NCBI GenBank assembly: GCA_038206395.1
Contig: JBBRAX010000030.1
Span: 23,333-87,332 of the forward strand
Source: JAGSPQ01 sp038206395
GTDB taxonomy: Bacteria > Myxococcota > Myxococcia > Myxococcales > Myxococcaceae
Direction of reading: 5' to 3'
Length of the DNA stretch: 64,000 nt
Shown piece after piece: positions 1 through 18,084 of this stretch (the stretch's first letter is position 1; each line of letters begins with the position of its first letter). The position numbers and the translations under genes are program-made. The notes below the pieces were generated by a model. The model ran no database searches. It was not told where the DNA came from and saw nothing but the letters and a program-made list of their open reading frames with translations.

Positions 1-2098
1 GCAACATGCCCTGCAGCGTGTCGAAGTTGAACGGCTTACCCAGCAGCTGCACCCGAGCCGCAGGCAGCGCGTCGACTTCGGCGTCCTTTGGAAAGCCTGA
101 CACCAGCAGGATCTTCAAGGTGGGCGAGAGCAAGAGCAGGTCGGCCGCCAGCTCGGTGCCTCGGCGATCAGGAAGCACCACGTCGAGCACCGCGTAGTCG
201 AACGACGTCGGCGCCTTGTTGAACGCGATCAAGCCCTGCTGGGCGTCTGCCGCCACGGTGCACGTCGCACCCGCGCGCTCGAACAGCCGAGAGACCATCG
301 CCCGCACGCCGCGCTCGTCGTCGACCAGCAGCACGTGCTTCCCCGCGAGCAGCGCGGTTCCGAGACCCGTGGGCGAGGGCCTCAGCTCGGCGCCCGGCGC
401 CAAAGGCAACCGCAGGTGAAAGACGGTTCCTACGCCTGGCTCACTGGCGAGGTGAATGCTGGCGCGGTGATCGGTGACGACGCCAAAGACCGACGCCAGC
501 CCCAGGCCCGTGCCCCGACCTTCCGGCTTGGTGGTGAAGAACGGCTCGAACACCTTCGATTGGAGCTCGGGCGCGATGCCCACCCCCGTGTCGCGAACCG
601 ACAGGCGCAGGTACGCACCGGGCACGAGGTCGAACCCGCTCGATTGGCACCACGCCTCGTCGATCACGACGTTCTGCGTCGAGAGCGTGAGGGTTCCACC
701 GAAGGCCATCGCGTCGCGGGCGTTCACCGCGAGGTTCAACACCGCCGACTCGAGCGCCGCCGCGTCGGCCTTCACCAGGTCGGCAGTCGCCGTCAACTTC
801 AGCTCGAGCTTGATGTTGGCGGGCAGGGTCCGTTCCAACAGCTTCAACGCCGAGCCGATGATTTCGTGTACCGACAGCGGCCGCTTGTCCAGCGACGTGT
901 GGCGCCCGACCTCGAGCAATCGCTTGGTCAGATCTCCTGCGCGCCGCGCGGACGCGGTGATGGTCCCCAGGTAGTCGCGTTGATCTGGGGTGAGCTGGTC
1001 GTTGAGCTCGAGGTGAAGCAGCTCGCCCGACGCGAGGATCGCGAGCAGCACGTTGTTGAAGTCGTGGGCAACGCCGCCGGCGAGCTGGCCGACGAGCTCG
1101 AGCCGGTGGGTCTTCGACTTGCGTTCCTGCGCCTCGACGATCTCGGTCACGTCGCGGGCTTCGATGATCAGCAGCTTGAGCTTCCCGCTGGGGTCGATGA
1201 ACGGCGTCACCGAGTGGGCGATGTTGTGCTTCTTCCCAAGCACCGAGATCACCGACTGGAACCGCGCCGTCTGCCTGGTGGTGGTGGCCTGGGTGAGGCC
1301 CTCGCCCATCGCGACGCGGCTCTCGGGTGGACACCACGCGCTCTCGAGCAGCGCGCACCCGACGATCTCGGCTTCGCTGCCCAGCTGCATGAAGGCAATC
1401 GCGCTGCGGTTGGCGGTCTGCACCCTTCCGTCGGGCTCCACCAGCAGCAGGCAGTGGTGGCTCTGGTCGAGCACCGCTTTGAAGGCGAGGTCTGCCTCTC
1501 GGCGACGCTCTTGCTCTGCGAGCAGCGCGCGGTGGCGTTCGGCGGCCTGCACGCTCGCTTCGGTCATCCGGTGGTAGGGAATCACCGAGGCGCTCCAGAT
1601 GAGCCAGATCGAGAGCACGTACACCGCCAGCTCGATCTCGAGTGGCGCGGGTCCGGCCGAGGGCAGCAGCTGGCCGCGACCGAGGAAGTACACGATGACG
1701 CCGAACACGGTCACCGCCACCGCCACTGCCGTCGCCCAGCGCTTGCCGAAGCTCCAGGTGCAGGCCGCCACCACGAAGACCATGAACACCGCGATCGGCG
1801 CCCGGAGCCCGCTGTTCAGCATCATCCCTATCGACGCGGCGCCCAGCACCGACACCAGCACGCTCGCGCTGGCCAGCTGCACGTGGCCTCTGCGTCGAGC
1901 CAGAGCACCGGCAGCCAGCACGAAGATCGCGACGCCTGGAGCCATCAACCGCGTCAGCGGGGCCCCGACGGCGAGCGCGATGATGAAGAATGCGATCGAT
2001 GCGACCAGGCTCACTGGCAGTGAGACGTCGACGACATCGCGAACGATGCCCTCTCTGACTTGCGCTGCCGACGCTTCACTTTCGAGGTGGGATGACAA
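1..2098 (-). CDS. Membrane hybrid sensor histidine kinase with C-terminal receiver, cut by window edge
   Basis: The gene runs off the left edge; about 699 codons are visible. The N-terminus has several hydrophobic stretches (about residues 25-160), so it is probably a multi-pass membrane sensor. A PAS-like segment follows (about 190-310), then a HisKA domain with the H-box GGVAHDFNNVL near residue 345. The HATPase domain shows NLAVNARDAM, DTGVGI and TGLGLASV. From about residue 585 there is a receiver domain (LLVDDERG, phospho-acceptor Asp in YAVLDVVLPD, Lys in LLGKPF). The HDFNN type with attached receiver is common in Deltaproteobacteria. No ATG lies at the 5' end. I chose TTG at 2098 because a stop codon lies five codons upstream and GGGG precedes it; a later GTG near 2014 is possible. 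The signal sensed is unknown. Confidence 0.85.
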   Translation of the reverse strand, partial: MSSHLESEASAAQVREGIVRDVVDVSLPVSLVASIAFFIIALAVGAPLTRLMAPGVAIFVLAAGALARRRGHVQLASASVLVSVLGAASIGMMLNSGLRAPIAVFMVFVVAACTWSFGKRWATAVAVAVTVFGVIVYFLGRGQLLPSAGPAPLEIELAVYVLSIWLIWSASVIPYHRMTEASVQAAERHRALLAEQERRREADLAFKAVLDQSHHCLLLVEPDGRVQTANRSAIAFMQLGSEAEIVGCALLESAWCPPESRVAMGEGLTQATTTRQTARFQSVISVLGKKHNIAHSVTPFIDPSGKLKLLIIEARDVTEIVEAQERKSKTHRLELVGQLAGGVAHDFNNVLLAILASGELLHLELNDQLTPDQRDYLGTITASARRAGDLTKRLLEVGRHTSLDKRPLSVHEIIGSALKLLERTLPANIKLELKLTATADLVKADAAALESAVLNLAVNARDAMAFGGTLTLSTQNVVIDEAWCQSSGFDLVPGAYLRLSVRDTGVGIAPELQSKVFEPFFTTKPEGRGTGLGLASVFGVVTDHRASIHLASEPGVGTVFHLRLPLAPGAELRPSPTGLGTALLAGKHVLLVDDERGVRAMVSRLFERAGATCTVAADAQQGLIAFNKAPTSFDYAVLDVVLPDRRGTELAADLLLLSPTLKILLVSGFPKDAEVDALPAARVQLLGKPFNFDTLQGML

Positions 2099-2221
2099 GC
2101 TGAAGCCCCATCATAGTGGGTGCCGACCACTCAGAGCACAACGTGCTCAACCCACAATTCAGAGCGCGGCTGGTTCGTGCAGAACTCTGCCCGCGACGGG
2201 TCTGGGTGTGCCGGGAGCGGC

Positions 2222-3658
2222 TTAGTTCGTCGTTCCTGCGCAGGTGATGCCGGCAGCCTGCAGCGCCTCGACCGAATACAGATCGGTCGCGTTGATGTCC
2301 TTCAGATCCACGAGCGGGATCTTCGTGTTCAGCGCGGCGTTGATGTCCTCGATGAACGTGTTGGCCAGCACCGCATAGCCGGTGTCCGAGAAGTGCATCG
2401 AGTCGAGCGAGAGCAGCCCGCCGAATGGAGACGGCTTCAGCGTCTTGCCACCCAGCTCCACCCCTTGCGACAGCACGGCGGCGACCTTCTGGTGCAGATC
2501 CACCACGTGCACGCGCGGGTAGGGCTTCACCTCTTCGCGCAGCACGTCGTTGTACGCGGCGATCCGCGCCCGCAGCGCGATGAGCCAGTCGTTCGCGTCG
2601 GCGCCCGAGAAGCCCGCCGCGATCAGCTGCGCCACCTTCTCCGGGTACATCGGCAGCACCGTGTTGTCGGGGCCCGTGGCCAGGAACACCTCGGCCCCCG
2701 TCGCGTCCAACCCCTTCAGCAACGTCTTCACCGACGCGCGCAGCTCTTCCACCGGAGTCAGCGCCGCCAGATCCGGAATGCCGTCGGTGTAGAGGTTGAC
2801 GTTGTTGTAGTCGTTGCCAATCAGGTCGGTGCTGATCGCGATCGTCGGCTTCAGCGCGATCACCCGATCGAGCTGCGTCTGCTCGGGCTTGTTCACCAGC
2901 CCCGCGGTGTCGACCTTCGCGTCCCAGATTACGTGCTCGAGGATCGTGCCGAAGAAGCTCTTCGCTCCGTCGACCGTCTCAGCGACCCGGAAGCCGCCAA
3001 TCGCGACGTTGGTCGCCACCAGGTTCGCGTCGACCCTCATCTTCGAGATCGCGATGTTGCCCGACGGATCCTTCAACTTCGGGATCAGCTCCTCGGTCGC
3101 GCGCGCGCCGATCGTCCCGAAGATGTCCGCCACCTTCGGCCGGCACTTCGCCGGGTCGATGTCGCCCACCACCAGCGAGGGAAGGAAGCCGGTCTTGATC
3201 AGCGGGATCGCCAGGTACGCACCCATCTGCCGCGCGACGATCGCCGCCGGCCCGTGCAGCTGCGAGCGCTGCGAGATGCTGGCGTCCTGGCTGCCCATCG
3301 TGAGGCTCGCGCCGAAGGCGACGAGGCGGGCGAACTTCGGCTCGAGCGGAGCCGCATAGCCCACCGTGCCGATCTCGACCGACGTCCGACGCGCGGTCAC
3401 CACGATTGGTGCCGCGCCTCCAGTCGGGTGACCCTGCACCGTGAACTTCACCGTGTGCTCGTCGACCCGAGCCACGTCGTAGGCCGCGATGCCCCCGACG
3501 CTCACGCTCCAGGCCACCGCCTGATCGAGCGCCGCCAGCGCGTCGGACTTCGCCGTCACCTCGAAGTGGCCGTACGACGGGCCCTCGGCGAGCGGCCCCA
3601 CCACCGACGGTCCACACCCCAACAAGGCCAGCCCGATCGTCAGCAGTCCGGTTCGCAT
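2222..3658 (-). CDS. SGNH/GDSL-type hydrolase-like lipoprotein
   Basis: The 478-residue protein starts MRTGLLTIGLALLGC, a clear lipoprotein signal with lipobox LLGC; this is why I prefer ATG 3658 to the upstream in-frame start. The SGNH blocks are visible: block I reads FGASLTMG (nucleophile Ser present, but Ala replaces the usual Asp of GDSL), block III reads LIGNDYNNV, and block V reads LDSMHFSDTGYAVLA with the Asp-x-x-His pair. It is probably an envelope-anchored esterase or lipase-like enzyme; the substrate is unknown. It stands alone, divergent from the kinase gene at 3805. Confidence 0.8.
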   Translation of the reverse strand: MRTGLLTIGLALLGCGPSVVGPLAEGPSYGHFEVTAKSDALAALDQAVAWSVSVGGIAAYDVARVDEHTVKFTVQGHPTGGAAPIVVTARRTSVEIGTVGYAAPLEPKFARLVAFGASLTMGSQDASISQRSQLHGPAAIVARQMGAYLAIPLIKTGFLPSLVVGDIDPAKCRPKVADIFGTIGARATEELIPKLKDPSGNIAISKMRVDANLVATNVAIGGFRVAETVDGAKSFFGTILEHVIWDAKVDTAGLVNKPEQTQLDRVIALKPTIAISTDLIGNDYNNVNLYTDGIPDLAALTPVEELRASVKTLLKGLDATGAEVFLATGPDNTVLPMYPEKVAQLIAAGFSGADANDWLIALRARIAAYNDVLREEVKPYPRVHVVDLHQKVAAVLSQGVELGGKTLKPSPFGGLLSLDSMHFSDTGYAVLANTFIEDINAALNTKIPLVDLKDINATDLYSVEALQAAGITCAGTTN

Positions 3659-3804
3659 CCCGACGATCTGCTCTAGATTGATTTGGGAATCAAACCGGCC
3701 TGTCACGCGCAGGTTTCGCTTATTCTACGTGCGCCAGCATCGAGTGACCTCGTTCGCGAAGAAGAGCTGATTGCCGAAGTTCGCCAGTCTTTCTGCCTCG
3801 GACA

Positions 3805-6544
<2,740 letters not shown>

Positions 6545-6558
<14 letters not shown>

Positions 6559-7020
6559 CGGCGAGGAAAGCAGGTCGTGCTTCCGGCACACCGCCAGGGC
6601 TCACCGGCAGCCGAACGGGAGCGACCAGCGGCAGCGCGAGGGTGACCGCGATGTGCCCGTGCGGATTGCCCGGGTGGTTGTAGGGCCCGCTGACGATGAT
6701 GGCTCCGGGCGGCAGCTTGCTGGTTTGCGCGTCGGTGAGGCGCACTTCGCGAAACCGCTTGTCGTGCGCCAGCGTGCGCGCCGCCATGTACGCCGAGGCC
6801 GAACGGGTGATCCGCAGGCCCGCCGCCTGCAGCGAGTTGAAGACGCCGCGCGCGCACCAGCCACGGCTGTTCATCCGCGAGGCGACGCCCCGCGCGACGT
6901 TCGCCAGGTGCGCCGCCTTTGAGCCAAACTGTCCGACTTGCCCGGCAGCTTCAGCAGCTGCCCGGTGCGAATCGGGTTCACGTTCTGGATGTGGTTCGCC
7001 TTCGCGAGGGCGCTCACCGT
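6545..7020 (-). pseudogene. Truncated and frameshifted LysM / CHAP-like cell-wall protein
   Basis: Two reading frames together make a recognisable protein. From about 7020 to 6929 one frame encodes the second half of a LysM repeat (VSALAKANHIQNVNP, then RTGQLLKLPG). The first half of LysM is missing. The sequence then continues in another frame down to 6545, with RGWCARGVFNSLQAAG and later GHIAV, the Cys and His arrangement of CHAP/NlpC-like peptidases. The frames would join if one T were restored in the TTT run (AAA at 6926-6928 on the plus strand), giving KSDSFGSKAAHLA. The gene has therefore lost its 5' end and carries one frameshift. The function of the intact gene would be peptidoglycan binding and hydrolysis, by inference. 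Confidence 0.6.
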
Positions 7021-7508
7021 GGGAGCTGCTGAAGCACCGGTCGGCCCGGGTTCGCGCCGTCGCCGCTGCAGCGTTCGGCCGCGTCGCCACCGCCGGGGAA
7101 GCGCCAAAGCTGCTGCCGCTGCTCGAGGACGCCGACCCCCGCGTCGCGCTCGCGGCGCTCGATGCGGCGCTGACACTGGCGATCGAAGCGCCGGGGGTGC
7201 TGCTGCCTGCCGTCGCAGCGTTGCTGCCGAGGCTGACGGGCGAGGCGCGCTACTCGGCGCTCACCGGCGTGCGTGGCGTGTTGATGGAAGAGCCCGCGCT
7301 GGCGGCGAAGCTGTCGCTGGTGCCCGCGGTGCTGCAGCGCTGCTGCGAGTCGAAGGATTCCGATGATCAGAATGCCGGCTTCGCGGCGCTGGGTGTGCTG
7401 CGGCCGGCCGGGCTCGCCCGGGTCGAGGCGCTGCTGGCGAAGCTCGAGCGCAGCGCGGATCCGATGATCAAGGAATCCGCGCGCGCGATTCGAACGCCGG
7501 AAGAATGA
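7020..7508 (+). pseudogene. 5'-truncated HEAT-repeat protein fragment
   Basis: From TGG at 7020 the plus strand encodes about 162 residues of regular HEAT-type helical repeats (WELLKHRSARVRAVAAAAFG, then LLPLLEDADPRVALAALDA), ending at a stop at 7508. No plausible start lies at the beginning of the repeats. The open frame continues upstream to 6696, but only antisense to the LysM/CHAP remnant. The first repeat begins exactly where the LysM repeat of the other gene breaks off, so both genes seem truncated at one junction. A chimeric ORF that is still expressed cannot be excluded. Confidence 0.5.
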
Positions 7509-7602
7509 CGGCCCAGCGGAACTGACGATCGCCTCAGCTCGCGCTGGCCACCATTCCACTCGGGCAGTTGAACAGCTGAACCGATTTCAGTAATTGCGCC
7601 GG

Positions 7603-8088
7603 ATGATCCGATCTGCCCTCGTCATCGCCTTGCTGCTGACTGGTTGTGCGCACAAACCGGAAACCGCGAAGCCGCCTGCTGCCACCTTCAAGTTCGAGCC
7701 GGCCGCGGGCGGCGCGCTGATCGTCCTCTACCGGAACACCGCGGGCTTCATGGGCGGCGGCGCGGGCCTCAACGCCACGCTCACCATCGACAACAAGGCG
7801 CTGGGCGACCTGGTGCAAGACCGTTACTCGATGGTCGGCGTCGCCCCAGGCGAGCACATGGTGAACGTGATGGGCGTGTCGGGCGTGAGCAACGTGCTCG
7901 TCAACATCGCGGCGGGCGAGGTGAAGTACATCCAGGTGCAGACGTACCCGTCGTTGATGGGCTCGCTCACAGAAGCCGGCGAAGCGATGAAGCACCTCGA
8001 CAACGAAGGCGAGCCGCTGACGCTGGGGTTCAAGTACTCCTTCCAGGCCGCTCCGGCGGCGAAGGACCCGGGCACCACCAACCTTTAG
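7603..8088 (+). CDS. Small lipoprotein of unknown function
   Basis: The 161-residue protein has a lipoprotein signal (MIRSALVIALLLTGC) and then a compact beta-rich domain. The domain reads ALIVLYRNTAGFMGGG and includes VGVAPGEHMVNV, which resembles DUF2846/PEGA-like lipoproteins that build a small beta sandwich. I chose ATG 7603 over the in-frame TTG three codons upstream. The gene converges on the next one, with a 4-base overlap of 3' ends. Function unknown. Confidence 0.72.
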   Translation: MIRSALVIALLLTGCAHKPETAKPPAATFKFEPAAGGALIVLYRNTAGFMGGGAGLNATLTIDNKALGDLVQDRYSMVGVAPGEHMVNVMGVSGVSNVLVNIAAGEVKYIQVQTYPSLMGSLTEAGEAMKHLDNEGEPLTLGFKYSFQAAPAAKDPGTTNL

Positions 8089-9020
8089 TCTCTTGAAAGC
8101 GGGAAGACGCCCACGCGCTTCACGTCGCGGTTCTCGGTCATCTCGACCGCCACCAACTTCTCGTCGTCACCGCGCACCAGCAGCCAGCCGCGCTTGCCGC
8201 CCAGCCGGGCCACGTGGGTGAGCGCGCTGTAGACGGGGACGAAGCCCGGGCCAATCTCGAGAATCTCTTTCTCGTCGGTGGGCGAGGAGCCGAGGTCGAT
8301 GCCGAGCGCGCTCCACATCAGCCAGCAGGGAGTCTCGGTTTTCCGCTGCCAGCAGGTGCCGCGGCGAACCACCCGGACGTCTTTCGGCGGGTCGGACGCC
8401 GGCAGCATGTCGAAGCCCCAGAGGTCCTCGCACGGACTTCCACGTGGCCGCGGGCAGCCAAAAGTGACCACCGCCGACGCAGTCGAGAACGACGAAGGAG
8501 CGTGGCGATTCAGAGCGCCGCCGAGAGCCGCTCCCATTCCGGAGCTCAGGGCATCGACCTGGGTGCGGCCGTCGATGGCGGGCGTGAAGCCCAGGTCTTT
8601 CACCAGCCGGTTCGCGACCTGGAGCACGCTGGGCGCGGCCCCAGAGACGACGGCGAGCACGTTGAGGCGAACCAGCAGCTCCGCCGGGCTGTTGGCAGAA
8701 GGCTCGCTGCCTCGCCACAGGCCCGCAGCCAGGTGCAGAGACGCCTTCTTCGCCGCTGCGTTGTCCGCGTACTCGAGCAACTGCAGCGTGACGGGGTCAA
8801 GACAGCTCCAGGCGCGGACTTCGCTCGACAGCGGAGCAGGCGCGAGAGACGGCAGCCCCGCATCCGTCTCGAGCACCGCACACTTGTCGACCAGCGGCAG
8901 CAGCTCGACCAGCGGCCGGGCCGTCAGCGGCGCGAGGACCACCCCCGCGTCGACGACGGCGGGACCGCCGCGAAAGCAGCAGCCCGAGACGAGCAGCGAC
9001 ACCACCACAGCGCCCCGCAT
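8085..9020 (-). CDS. Lipoprotein of unknown function
   Basis: The 311-residue product starts MRGAVVVSLLVSGCC, a signal peptide with lipobox VSGC. The mature part has several Cys residues (WSCLDP, TFGCPRPRG, SPCEDLWGF, GTCWQRKTETPCW) that could form disulphides. I recognise no family. ATG 9020 is chosen; a GTG directly before it (9023) is an alternative. It lies 27 bases downstream of the large surface-protein gene and may be cotranscribed with it. Confidence 0.68.
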   Translation of the reverse strand: MRGAVVVSLLVSGCCFRGGPAVVDAGVVLAPLTARPLVELLPLVDKCAVLETDAGLPSLAPAPLSSEVRAWSCLDPVTLQLLEYADNAAAKKASLHLAAGLWRGSEPSANSPAELLVRLNVLAVVSGAAPSVLQVANRLVKDLGFTPAIDGRTQVDALSSGMGAALGGALNRHAPSSFSTASAVVTFGCPRPRGSPCEDLWGFDMLPASDPPKDVRVVRRGTCWQRKTETPCWLMWSALGIDLGSSPTDEKEILEIGPGFVPVYSALTHVARLGGKRGWLLVRGDDEKLVAVEMTENRDVKRVGVFPLSRD

Positions 9021-9047
9021 CACCTGTCGCGCAGCTCTGTGGAGGCT

Positions 9048-15386
<6,339 letters not shown>

Positions 15387-15468
15387 GTGGAGGCGTCCTT
15401 CAGGTGTTTCGGCCCAACTTCCAAAAACGGCCGGACCCTAGCCGAAGCCCGCGCTACAAGGCACCTCG

Positions 15469-15690
15469 ATGCTCGGTTGCATTCACCACGTCCAATGGCT
15501 GCTCGCCGCCCCGGAAGGGAAGTGGCGATGCAACAACTGCAAAGCCCTGGTGACGCGCAAAGAGGTGTACCCGAAGTTCGAAGACCTGGGCGACGACTTC
15601 GCCATGCGTTGGGAGCTTCACGAGCAGGGAAAACCGGTGCCGCCGCCGTACACCGCGCTGAAGTCGAACGGCGGGCTCACCGTTCTCTAG
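15469..15690 (+). CDS. Small CxxC protein of unknown function
   Basis: The 73-residue protein contains one CxxC pair (WRCNNCKALV), possibly half of a zinc ribbon, and the segment RWELHEQGKPVPPPYTAL. It has no signal peptide or membrane segment. It lies between the surface-protein gene, from which it diverges, and a histidine kinase gene on the other strand. Codon use resembles that of neighbouring genes. No family recognised. Confidence 0.55.
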   Translation: MLGCIHHVQWLLAAPEGKWRCNNCKALVTRKEVYPKFEDLGDDFAMRWELHEQGKPVPPPYTALKSNGGLTVL

Positions 15691-15724
15691 GCGCGGCGCC
15701 GCAGGGCGAGCAGCGCAAACATCC

Positions 15725-17977
15725 TCATGCATCTCGCAGCGGCATCGCGGTCGGCAGCGTGTCTTCGCCGTCGTCGTCATCGCGCGGCTCGTCTTCCACC
15801 GCGACGCCGCCGGGCAACCGGATGGTGAAGGTCGTGCCGCCCTCGGGCCGAGACTGCACGGTGACCTGGCCGTGGTGCGCGTCGATGATTCGCTTCACCA
15901 CCGCGAGGCCCAGGCCGGTGCCGGTGGCCTTGGTGGTGAAGAAGGGCTGGAAAATCCGTTCTGCCGTCTCGGCCGGAATGCCGTCGCCTTCGTCACGCAC
16001 CTCGATGCGGGCCCACAGCTGGCCAGCGCGTTCTTCTGGAAGCGCGCGCACAGTCACGGTTCCTCCGCGGGGCATCGCCTGCAGCGCGTTGACGAGCAGG
16101 TTCACGAAGGCCTGCCGCACGAGGTGGCCGTCAATCTGAAAGCGCGGCAGCTCGGCGGGAAACTGCACCACCACCCGGGCGGGAGCGTTCGGCACCGACG
16201 CCAGCGCCGCGTTCACCGCGCTGCCGATGATGGGCTCGAGGGCAATGGGCTTCTTCTGCGCTTCGTACGGCCGCGCGAAGTCGAGCAGGTCTGTGACGAT
16301 GCGGTTCAGCCGATCGGCTTCCTCGCCGATGATTCTCAAGAGCACGTCGTTGTCGCTGGCCGGAGCGACGCCGCGCTTGAGCGTGGTGAGCGAATTGAAA
16401 ATCACGCCCAGCGGGTTTCGCACCTCGTGCGCCATCACGGCGGCGAGCTCACCCAGCGCGGCGAGCCTTTCGTGCTTCACCAGCTCCGCTTGCGTATGGG
16501 CCAGCTCGTCGTAGCTGACCTTGAGGTCATCGTAGAGCCGCACGTGCTCGAGGATGACGGCGATGTGCATGGCGCAGCTTTCGATCAGCTGCGCCTCGTC
16601 GTTGGTGAAAAGCGCGTCGCTCCTTCGCGCGACGGTGAGCGTGCCGACGAGGCGGTCTCCCACCAGCAGCGGCGCCGACATCAGGTGCTGGATGCCGAGC
16701 CTCTCTGATTCGCCCGCGGTGAAAGGCGGGAAGTCGGAAGGCGAGAGCCTCGTCGCCTTGCGGTGAAGCGCGGTGCGGCCGGTGACCGTCGTCTCGTCGA
16801 TGGCCATGAACTCAGCGGTGGGCGGCATCGGCTTGACCAGGCTCGGCCGCAGCTTCCACCCGGCGAGCCGCAGCTGGGTGCCTTCGACGAAATGAATCGC
16901 GGTGCCATCGACAGGAATCGCGTCGAGCATCTGCGTCAGCAGGCGGTCGATGACGGGGGTCACCTGCCCCACCACCGCGCTCGCGCTCGTCATCTCGTAC
17001 AGAAGCTCGAGCTGCCGCACCCGCTTCACGCCCTCGGCGGTGAGGCGAGCGCGTTCCATCAAGGCCGAGACCTGGACCCCGAGAATTTCCGCCGTGCGAA
17101 CGTCGGCGTCGTCGAAAGGCTCGTCGGATGCGCGGGCGAGCCAGAGAAACCCCGCCGGCCTGTTCTCGACCTTCAGCGCCACGCGCGCCATCTGCCGCGA
17201 CTGCAGCATCATTTCCTTCGAGTTGCGCGAGAGCTTGGCGGCGGTGCCTGACTCGCTCTGCCTTTCCACCGGCTGCAGCTCGGCTTCCTTGAAGCGGCGC
17301 CATTGGTCGGGCACCGGGCCGGGGAAGTTCCACAGGTCGCCGACCAACGCGTACTCGCCGGTCTCGACTTCGTAGCGGTACAGGCCGGCCGAGTCGGCGC
17401 GGGTCGCCCGGGCGACGATTTCGAGAAGCTGTGCGCTGCTGGCCTCGGGCGCCGCAGCGGTGGCGATGGCGTGCACCGCCTCGAGCTCTTTGTTTCGCAG
17501 GTCGAGCCTTTGAATCGCCTCGGCGACCTCGAGCCCGGAGCCCAGCTGCGAGCCGAACAGCGACAGCGCCGGCACGTCTCGCGCTTCCAGGTCATCGCCG
17601 GCGAGAATCAACGCGCCCCACTTCTTCCCGCCCACCGTCAGCGGCGCAATCACCAGGCGCTCGAAGCCGCCCTTCACGCCTTGCGCGTCCAGGCCCGCTT
17701 CCGAAAGCCACTTCGCGAGGTCATCGATGAAGAGCGGCGCGCCGACCCCGCAAGACGCGTGGATGAGCGCGAGAGGCACTGGCTCGAGCCGGCTCAGGTA
17801 GCGAAGGAAGCCCTGGGGCCTGGTGAGCTGCACCACCACCATCTGCAGGCCGTGCTGCTTGACCCCCTGACCCGCAAGGCTCAGCGCCGCATCGATGGAG
17901 CGCGTCTGCGCGACCTGAATCGAAACCGCGACCAGCGCCTGCAGCAGGGCCTCATCATGTAAAGCCGGCTGATTCAC
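15725..17977 (-). CDS. Cytosolic GAF-domain sensor histidine kinase
   Basis: The 750-residue protein has no membrane segment. It seems to carry three GAF-like sensory modules (about 15-160, 165-310 and 325-480); the third contains SAPLLVGDRLVGTLTVARR. A short coiled-coil linker follows (YDDLKVSYDELAHTQAELV). The HisKA domain has H-box AVMAHEVRNPLG near residue 516. The ATPase domain shows NLLVNALQAMP, DEGDGIP and TGTGLGLAVV. The C-terminus is acidic. It starts with GTG. No response regulator gene adjoins, so its partner is an orphan elsewhere. Confidence 0.88.
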   Translation of the reverse strand: MNQPALHDEALLQALVAVSIQVAQTRSIDAALSLAGQGVKQHGLQMVVVQLTRPQGFLRYLSRLEPVPLALIHASCGVGAPLFIDDLAKWLSEAGLDAQGVKGGFERLVIAPLTVGGKKWGALILAGDDLEARDVPALSLFGSQLGSGLEVAEAIQRLDLRNKELEAVHAIATAAAPEASSAQLLEIVARATRADSAGLYRYEVETGEYALVGDLWNFPGPVPDQWRRFKEAELQPVERQSESGTAAKLSRNSKEMMLQSRQMARVALKVENRPAGFLWLARASDEPFDDADVRTAEILGVQVSALMERARLTAEGVKRVRQLELLYEMTSASAVVGQVTPVIDRLLTQMLDAIPVDGTAIHFVEGTQLRLAGWKLRPSLVKPMPPTAEFMAIDETTVTGRTALHRKATRLSPSDFPPFTAGESERLGIQHLMSAPLLVGDRLVGTLTVARRSDALFTNDEAQLIESCAMHIAVILEHVRLYDDLKVSYDELAHTQAELVKHERLAALGELAAVMAHEVRNPLGVIFNSLTTLKRGVAPASDNDVLLRIIGEEADRLNRIVTDLLDFARPYEAQKKPIALEPIIGSAVNAALASVPNAPARVVVQFPAELPRFQIDGHLVRQAFVNLLVNALQAMPRGGTVTVRALPEERAGQLWARIEVRDEGDGIPAETAERIFQPFFTTKATGTGLGLAVVKRIIDAHHGQVTVQSRPEGGTTFTIRLPGGVAVEDEPRDDDDGEDTLPTAMPLRDA

Positions 17978-18084
17978 GGACGCGCAGTATCCACTCGAGG
18001 GCCGGCTTTTCTCGGTTCACGAGAACAGTTGAGCCAATTTGGGTTTTTCGGAAACCGGGGGTGAGCACTCCAGATAACACCGGC

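Noticed and set aside
335..2023. Plus-strand open frame of 562 codons
   Set aside because: It lies opposite the hybrid histidine kinase, whose motifs are unmistakable on the minus strand.
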